In this document: piece after piece, positions 57,836-64,000 of the stretch
Layout of the letters: the number at the start of each line of letters is the position of its first letter
Numbering within the stretch: position 1 is the first letter of the stretch
Origin: Ehretia macrophylla
Taxonomy: Eukaryota; Streptophyta; Magnoliopsida; Boraginales; Ehretiaceae
Direction of reading: 5' to 3'
Length of the DNA: 64,000 bases
Assembly (NCBI GenBank): GCA_037974665.1
Contig: CM075781.1
Location: forward strand, 35,503,235 to 35,567,234
Position numbers and translations under genes: made by a program
Notes under the pieces: model-generated
What the model was told of the DNA's origin: nothing
Databases searched by the model: none
The model's input: only the letters and a program-made list of their open reading frames with translations

Positions 57836-58715
57836 CTCTCCCCTCCTTCAAACAATTGCGTCCTCGCAATTCCTTCTTTCAAGAGAATTCTACATGTGCA
57901 TCTTGAACACCTTGAACAAGAATCCTGAATGTGAACATCACAAAAAATACCAATAAGAATGCCCACAACAATACTACAAAGAAATCCAATAAGAATGCCC
58001 AAAGAACTTCACAAAAAATTCCCGAATAAGGTAGCCAAATAAAGGCTCCTATGAAAATATTGATCAGAAGTCCGAATACGAATACCATATGCATGCCACC
58101 GAGTAATGCCGAATGAAAATGATGAAGAAATACCGTAGGTGAAGTCCCAAATAAGAAATCCAAATAAGGAATACCGAGAAAATACCAAGAAGAATTCCAA
58201 AGAAGAGTACCCCATGTGAATTGCAAAGGTGAGTGACAAGGCTCCAGTAGATATCTTGATCAATTGCTCCCTCCTTTGCTGAACCATATGCTCGGAGACC
58301 CATTGTTGGCCATCTCTTCATAAGGGAGAGTTTGCTTACCAATTCAAATGAGATTATATGTATGCATGCAATAGATAGTATGTGAAGTACATATACTAAC
58401 AAATATACCACATAGAAGTACCCCTAGTCACATATTTGTTCGTCTATTACAATCATCTTATTTCACATAAGCAAGTCACGTAGAAACACATTTCCACTTA
58501 AGTCACACATTATCACATAGTTAGACATATCACAAAATCTTCCTATTTCACATAAATGTAACCTATAGAACATATTTTCACTTAAGCAAACGCAAGTCCA
58601 TATACAAGCATATACCTATTTAAAACACACTTCACATGCACGCACTCAAGGTTCACTACCCACCAGACTGAGAACCCTGTCCCGGCTGTGAGCTGCTAAG
58701 CTCTGATACCACAAC
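57836..58715 (-). other. Internal region 2 of giant-LTR element (880 bp) with PPT and PBS
   Basis: Same length as internal region 1 and nearly the same sequence. Purine tract image at 57836-57848, primer-site image GCTAAGCTCTGATACCA at 58695-58711. Frames of 115 codons at 58064-58411 and 92 codons at 58009-58287 correspond to those of region 1. Confidence 0.82.
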
Positions 58716-61700
58716 TGTAGCGCCACGATCCTTCACGAGACCAGAGTCCCAATCCCAAAACCAAATGCACGAAAATTTAGAAAAAATGGATGGAGTCTCT
58801 CCTGTTTATAGGACAATCCGAAAACATGCGAATAATGGAATACAACTACAAAACCATAATCCAACATTCTCATATACTTCAAATTCAACTGTTAAGCCAT
58901 GCCTCGTCTCAAGGTCATCCAAGCCTTAGACTCAACAAAACAAGTACACAAGCATGCATAGGCCCCAAATATTGAAATACTATGTTATAAAGTCACTTAT
59001 CATACCATTCTAACTTTATCTCTTCAATTGTCTTGTTTATTAATCCAGCCTACTAACTCTATTAACCCAAGCAAGCATGCATGACAATTAAACAATAAGA
59101 TAGTCCTTTAAGCTATTACAGGCCACCTACGAACCAAATACAAACAAAATCCAATGCAATTACAAGCCGAGTGTTTATAGTTCCAATCAAATTACAATTC
59201 AAACCACTTCACTAATTCATATGGATTCGTAGGTACTAATACTGAAAGCCAATACAACCAAATACGGTAACTCTCGAGCTTTCCCTGTATCACCTTGTGA
59301 AGGTGCTGAACCTGAAAGATGTTAAAGACAAGGGTGAGTATACAACTGGTATACTCAGTAAGGGAGGTGATGCAACCTACCGGGCATACAACATGATATA
59401 CAACAGGATAAAAGCATATTCAACATCAAATAACACAACCAAGTAAACAAGTAATTAACCACATATAACAAGGATACGGTTCACTTCTTGTCTTCAATCT
59501 CGAACCACGGGCCACGACTTCACGCAAGGGCCGACAAACCCTTACTCCAACAAGTTGGGATACTCTGGATGTATCCTGATCCTACGACCATTTCTCCTGA
59601 GGTAGGTCCATGCCCAGCAGGTGAACCACGCCTCTGGGGTAGTGGAGTATGCCTTAGCGAGAAGGGAATAGGCACAATGGTAGTCGAGGGAGCACAGCAA
59701 GCCCGATGCCGCCCGTGTTTCTCGACGATACCATGTCCGAAAAGGTTGTGCAACCCCTAGTCAAGTCGTGAGAGCCAAGATTTTCAAATATCACATAAGA
59801 AGGACGACAAAGTAGGCCGCCCTTGCAAGTAGTTGGAATATAAGCATTATAACAAAATAAGCAAGAAATAAGCATATTCACTCAATTCTTAACAAGGTAC
59901 ACATAAGTATAAGAAATTATATTAAACTCCACAATTTATGAACAATAAAATAACTAAGATGCACAAAAGAATGAAAACTCCCTCACCTTTTTAAAAACAA
60001 ACCTGCGAGAATTTAGCCAATCTTTCCAATACTCTCCGAAAGCACCAATCTCTTTAATAACCACTCAAAACCACTACCTAACACAACAATGCTATTCAAC
60101 TTAAAGACAACTCATTCACATTAAAACAATTAATCTGTGTGCAATAGTCAAATTTTATATAATCATCAAGATATAGCTCAACTAGTATGATCTAAGAACA
60201 CTAAACATGCATATTTCATGCTAAGGCTAAATGATGTGCTTACTTTAATCAAAAGTTAATTGACAAGCTTGAAGGCAACATTAACTTTCATAATTCCACT
60301 AACCATGCACTAGACTACTTTGAACTCCTAAACACGTTATTAAGACACTCTTATATTTATTAACTTGCGTTCATTCACGAATATTCCACTAAGTAGCGCT
60401 AGTTACACTAAGTTAAAATAAGAATTCTAACATATAGCAGAACACATACTTATCACATGAAATTCCGTAGATATTATTTATAGTCAATACACTAAAGTTC
60501 ACATTATATAAACAACTTAACAATATAGTAAGAATTAGACAATATTCTTTCAAAGTAACTAAATCACACAATTCACAAACTTCGCTAATAGAATACAAAA
60601 GCTATCCAAATGCATTTAAACTCTCAAATAACTAACTACAAGTCAATTACTAACATTAAACTTAACTTTAACACTTTTTTCCCTTTGTCTATTAATACAA
60701 TTTGAAGCACAAACGAAACACAAGTTACATAATTCACAAGCTAGTTATTCTACACTTCTAATGACACTTTATGACACCACTTAGAACTATGAAAACCCCT
60801 TTTTTAACCACATTTACCATAAAAGCCCCGAAAGCCCTGAAAGCATTTGAACTACAACTACCTAAACCATCCCTCAAATCAATGCTATAAAAGCATTTTA
60901 AGCACTACTTAACATAATAAACACTAACTATGGCAACCAAACACATCCAAACAACAAACCTATTCACAACCCCCTTTAGTGATCAATCCAATTTTAGTAA
61001 GTTCAATCAAGTTTTAACCACTTAAAAATACTATCTTAGATAAAATAACACCTCTGGCATCATTTAAAGTTTACTCTAATTAAAAAAAAATCAACTTGAT
61101 TAACCACGGATACGCTCACATACTAATTCAAACAAGATTCTTGTAAGAATAGCACCATAAGCTCGTGACAATTAAATCTCACATAACTAATCAACTCACT
61201 TAATTAACACATAAAATAACTCATTAGACATCTCATAACCATCAATTAGTTCAAATAACCTCAAAACTCCAAACAAATCAAGCAAGAACTTCACAAAAGA
61301 ATTCTCTTTCCCCATTTCTAACAGAGCCTTAAGTGAATCAGTTCGGTTGCCTATGCTAATGACTTCCAAAGTTCCTGATTTTTATGTAAAAACGTAGCTC
61401 TTCGAGTGCAGATGACTTTAGCCTCAAGAGGAACTCAATTCCGATCTAAATTCCATAAGTTATGACCTTTTCCGTGCAACTGCGCGAACTGCTCCCTGCA
61501 CCGGCGATTTTCAGACACATTTCGGAAATAGCTAAATCGCGGGGTCAAAACGTTAGAATTTGCCTTAGCTCTAGAAATCGACATTTGTTATAACTGTCTA
61601 ATATAGCTGCCATAAAAATTTCATTCAATTCTAAGCACGTTTGCTGTACCAAAACTATTTCGGAAGTCAGGGGCAGTGCAGTGTCCAAATCTGAATTTTG

Positions 61701-62647
61701 CTTGCTTATCATCTTCTTGTTATTTCTTGCATTTGAGCCAACAATAACCATTACTTTAGCTTATATAACATTCCTACACTTCATTTATACATTTAAACAA
61801 ACACTTTGTCTACCATTTTACATTTAACTAACTAAACTTTATCCTATCAATAAACTACCATAACAATTGCTATCAAACCACAAAAGAGTGTTATCTGCGC
61901 ATAATAAAAGGCAACTAAAGCATCAATAAGCAAGGAAAAGGCAATAAATTATAATCTAGAAATTTTAATATAAACCCTAACTATTCAAATGCACAAAATA
62001 TGAATTTTTTCTCACCTAGACCTTGAAGAACATGCAAAAGTTGAGCTAATCTTCTTCTCCTTCCTTATTTTCCTCTATTTTTCTTCTCTTCTTGTGTGTG
62101 TGTGTTTTAGTCATTTTATTGTGTGTGTGTGTGCGTGGAAATCTGATTTTGTGTGTGTTTTGTGTGTTTGTGTGTGTTGTAGTGTATTAGGTGTAAATAA
62201 TAAAAGAAAAAAAAACCCAAATAACCAACATGCCCTTCAACTAAATGCTATTAACTAGTTTGTCATTCTAGTTTAATTCTATCTAATTTAGTTGTCCCAA
62301 TTCCTAATTGTATACGTTAATTATTTTCTATGATTCCTATGATTTTTCAAAATGTTTGTGAAGTCCCGAAATTGAATGTAAAATGAAAATTATGCACATT
62401 AACCAATTAAACGTGCCTACTTATATAAGAAGGCATTTATATTGATGCAATATATGTTAATAGATTAATTTCTTGTTAAATTAGATGTATGCACATAGTT
62501 TGATATAAATGCACGTTAAACGAAATAGATGCACGTAACCCAAAAATATGATATTTTATGCAAACGAATATCCATAAATAATTAAAGTAGACATATAAAT
62601 ATATGCAGATCAATAAAATAATTATATGCACTGGTCGGGGTGTTACA
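58716..62647 (-). repeat. Giant LTR, copy 3 (3932 bp)
   Basis: Borders are TGTAGCGCCACGATCC and GTCGGGGTGTTACA, followed directly by the AGTAT duplication. Same internal order as copies 1 and 2, including a (GT)-rich tract near 62090-62180. Confidence 0.92.
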
Positions 62648-62652
62648 AGTAT

Positions 62653-63679
62653 CATGGGGAGTTTGGCTAGGGAAAGAAAGGGCCTACCTTCGAGGGTGAA
62701 GGGGACTTGTTTCCAAAGCACAGACGACCATAACTTGGGCTCGGAGAGCAAGACTGAGTGATGGCGGCCTCGCTCAGGTAATTCAAGGATCGCTTCAATT
62801 TGTGCCCTTGTTTGAGGACCTTCCGTGGAATAGTTTACACTGATTCTACCTGCACGTGCAGTGGACAAGTGTTAGTCACCAATACAAGAGAGGAATAAAG
62901 TGCAAATGACTTTGCTAAAAGAACTCATGGGTAGGCTCCCAGATGCGAGGGATATACGGTTCCCCATCGAGCACTACGTCACTAGAAAGAAAAAAGTACT
63001 GATCCTTCTAGTCACGATGATTGAGAGGGAGGATCACCAATGGGGGCTTCCCAGGCCTAGGCGAAAAATGATATCGACTGGACTCAGCTTCTTTTAAACA
63101 ATACCAATATAATAATTCAGCTAGCCCGAAGGGGAAACCTTTTCACTCTCCCAACATCTCGCACCCCAGAAGTATGCGTCAAGCATTTGGTAATAATTGC
63201 CCACGGGCAATCTCATAACGACGAAGTAATTGTCGGACTAGTGAGGGCAGGGGTAGGCGAAGGCCTATCTCAAACGGACATTCATACATGCACACCCAGC
63301 CGGGTGAGTCCCAATCTGCCCTTTTGTAAGGTTTCGGCAAACAGATGTCATACCCCTCGGGAATGCTGTAAGAGACCCTGATGCGAGTAACATTCTCTGG
63401 TTTTAGTCGCGAACAAGGATTCAGTAAGAGTATGTTTTTCAGGCAGCCTACGAGTTCTTCGTTACCGCCTGGTAGGTTATTAGGGGTGGCGGAACCTACC
63501 ATACTCACCACGCTCTCCAGCTCTTTTAAGTTAACTTGGCCTTCATACAACCAACTATCCGCAACGGTTACTTCCCTAATGCTGTTGGATGACTCTTCTC
63601 CCACCGATATATCAGACTCTATCGCGCTCTTACTTAGGAAGTCTTCTATTGGTGAGCTCATGCCCTCTCGCGAATGCAT
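62653..63679 (-). pseudogene. Antisense ORF of Tat Gypsy element, N-terminal part
   Basis: On the minus strand an ATG at 63677-63679 opens an acidic N-terminus (SPIEDFLSKSAIESDISVGE). Further on, YDICLPKPYKRADWDSPGW and YECPFEIGLRLPLPSLVRQL lead to a stop where the family continues with Trp. The latter block resembles the plant 'putative gypsy type transposon' domain (Pfam Transposase_28, from memory). A broken continuation (FRLGLGSPHW-like, then SSDVVLDGEPYIPRIWEPTH) reaches a possible acceptor GTGCAG near 62853. The exon GRISVNYSTEGPQTRAQIEA then runs to KLPMI at the nested-element junction. With one copy of AGTAT removed the frame stays open from here into the C-terminal part at 49090. Function unknown. 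Confidence 0.78.
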
Positions 63680-64000
63680 ACTTACCTACAATTATCAAAT
63701 GAAGCCTTGGTAAGGGGTTGGTGGTGCGTGACAAAGGGTGTCACTAGTCAACAACTATGAGACTACTATTCAATGGTGTTATGGTATGACAGCTTTGCGT
63801 CGGACACAAGCGTAGGGCACTAGGAGTCATACGGACATGCCTACCATTAGGGTTCAAAAGTCGTAGCCTACGTCAAAGAGTCTCCACATCCCGCCTACTA
63901 TCCAGGTTAAAGTGTCGCAGCCTACGTAAAGGAATCTACAAGTCTCGCTCTCCTTCGAAGTTCAAGTGTCGTAGCCTACGTAGAAGCATCTACGAGTCCC
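63680..64000 (+). repeat. Spacer and start of a second Tat minisatellite (runs off the window)
   Basis: From about 63840 units of roughly 55-60 bp appear, built on AAGTGTCGTAGCCTACGT, followed by 'aaaggaatctacaagtctcgc'. About three units are visible before the edge. The word AGCCTACGT recalls the first minisatellite (GCAGCCTACTA). The 3' LTR is expected farther right. Confidence 0.7.

Larger units (their letters stand above)
49096..62647 (-). mobile_element. Nested giant-LTR non-autonomous retrotransposon (LARD-like), LTR-int-LTR-int-LTR, 13,552 bp
   Basis: Three direct repeats of about 3.93 kb alternate with two internal regions of 880 bp. The whole array is flanked by a single perfect 5 bp duplication AGTAT (49091-49095 and 62648-62652) and interrupts the antisense ORF. 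Each internal region begins, on the plus strand, with the purine-tract image CTCTCCCCTCC next to the left LTR. It ends with GCTAAGCTCTGATACCA, which on the minus strand is the initiator-tRNA site TGGTATCAGAGCTTAGC. The element is thus minus-oriented. There is no gag-pol. LTR termini are TGTAACGCCCC and GGGGTGTTACA. The layout is most simply explained by unequal recombination between LTRs, before or after insertion. The LTR style suggests a Gypsy (perhaps Tekay-like) origin, which I cannot prove. Confidence 0.9.
40090..64000 (+). mobile_element. Tat-lineage Ty3/Gypsy retrotransposon, right end outside window
   Basis: Order: 5' LTR (40090-40940), primer site, gag-pol in one frame (41029-46416), spacer, hairpin minisatellite (46785-47510), antisense ORF (63679 down to 48081, interrupted), second minisatellite from about 63840. 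The extra archaeal-type RNase H after the Gypsy RNase H, the 'TTTGGCGCCCACCGTGGGGC' primer region and the antisense ORF are known marks of the plant Tat clade. A 13.55 kb element plus a 5 bp duplication is nested in it. Without that, about 10.35 kb of it are visible before the 3' LTR. Many nonsense changes show it is not autonomous now. Confidence 0.9.

Overview
The window is plant nuclear DNA, almost certainly from a eudicot. It is AT-rich, contains an intron-split terpene synthase relic, and carries plant-type Copia, Gypsy, LINE, TRIM, MULE, hAT and CACTA elements. I found no intact protein-coding gene, rRNA gene or tRNA gene. Species was not assigned.

1-11.8 kb: the 3' end of a Copia element, then a field of small DNA transposons (MULE-type foldbacks, a 1.38 kb non-autonomous CACTA element inside a palindromic module) and a 536 bp TRIM. 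11.9-24.6 kb: locally duplicated segments. Paralogous copies act as natural empty sites, so an insertion of a 1.46 kb MULE (12800-14257), a 0.99 kb hAT-type element (14952-15942) and a 17 bp poly(A)-tail scrap can be read directly. 24.8-27.2 kb: two LINE fragments lying head to head. 27.5-33.4 kb: a decayed terpene synthase gene of TPS-g (linalool/nerolidol synthase) type with six recognisable exons, a missing 5' end, and MULE and CACTA insertions in its introns. 33.6-40.1 kb: more foldbacks, an hAT element and the second copy of a duplicated segment.

40.09 kb to beyond the right edge: one large Tat-lineage Gypsy element. It has a 5' LTR, a PBS and a gag-pol frame of 1,795 codons with 14 nonsense codons but no frameshift. 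Two RNase H domains, a hairpin minisatellite and an antisense ORF (aORF) follow. The aORF is split by a nested non-autonomous LTR element of 13.55 kb at 49096-62647. That element has an LTR-internal-LTR-internal-LTR layout (three LTRs of about 3.9 kb, two internal regions of 880 bp) and one perfect 5 bp target duplication. The outer 3' LTR lies beyond base 64000.

The elements give a relative time order. The Tat element sits at a tiny TRIM inside a duplicated segment, and the giant-LTR element sits inside the Tat element. I found no clearly new functional system. The most unusual objects are the giant-LTR tandem element and the spliced-looking antisense ORF it interrupts.
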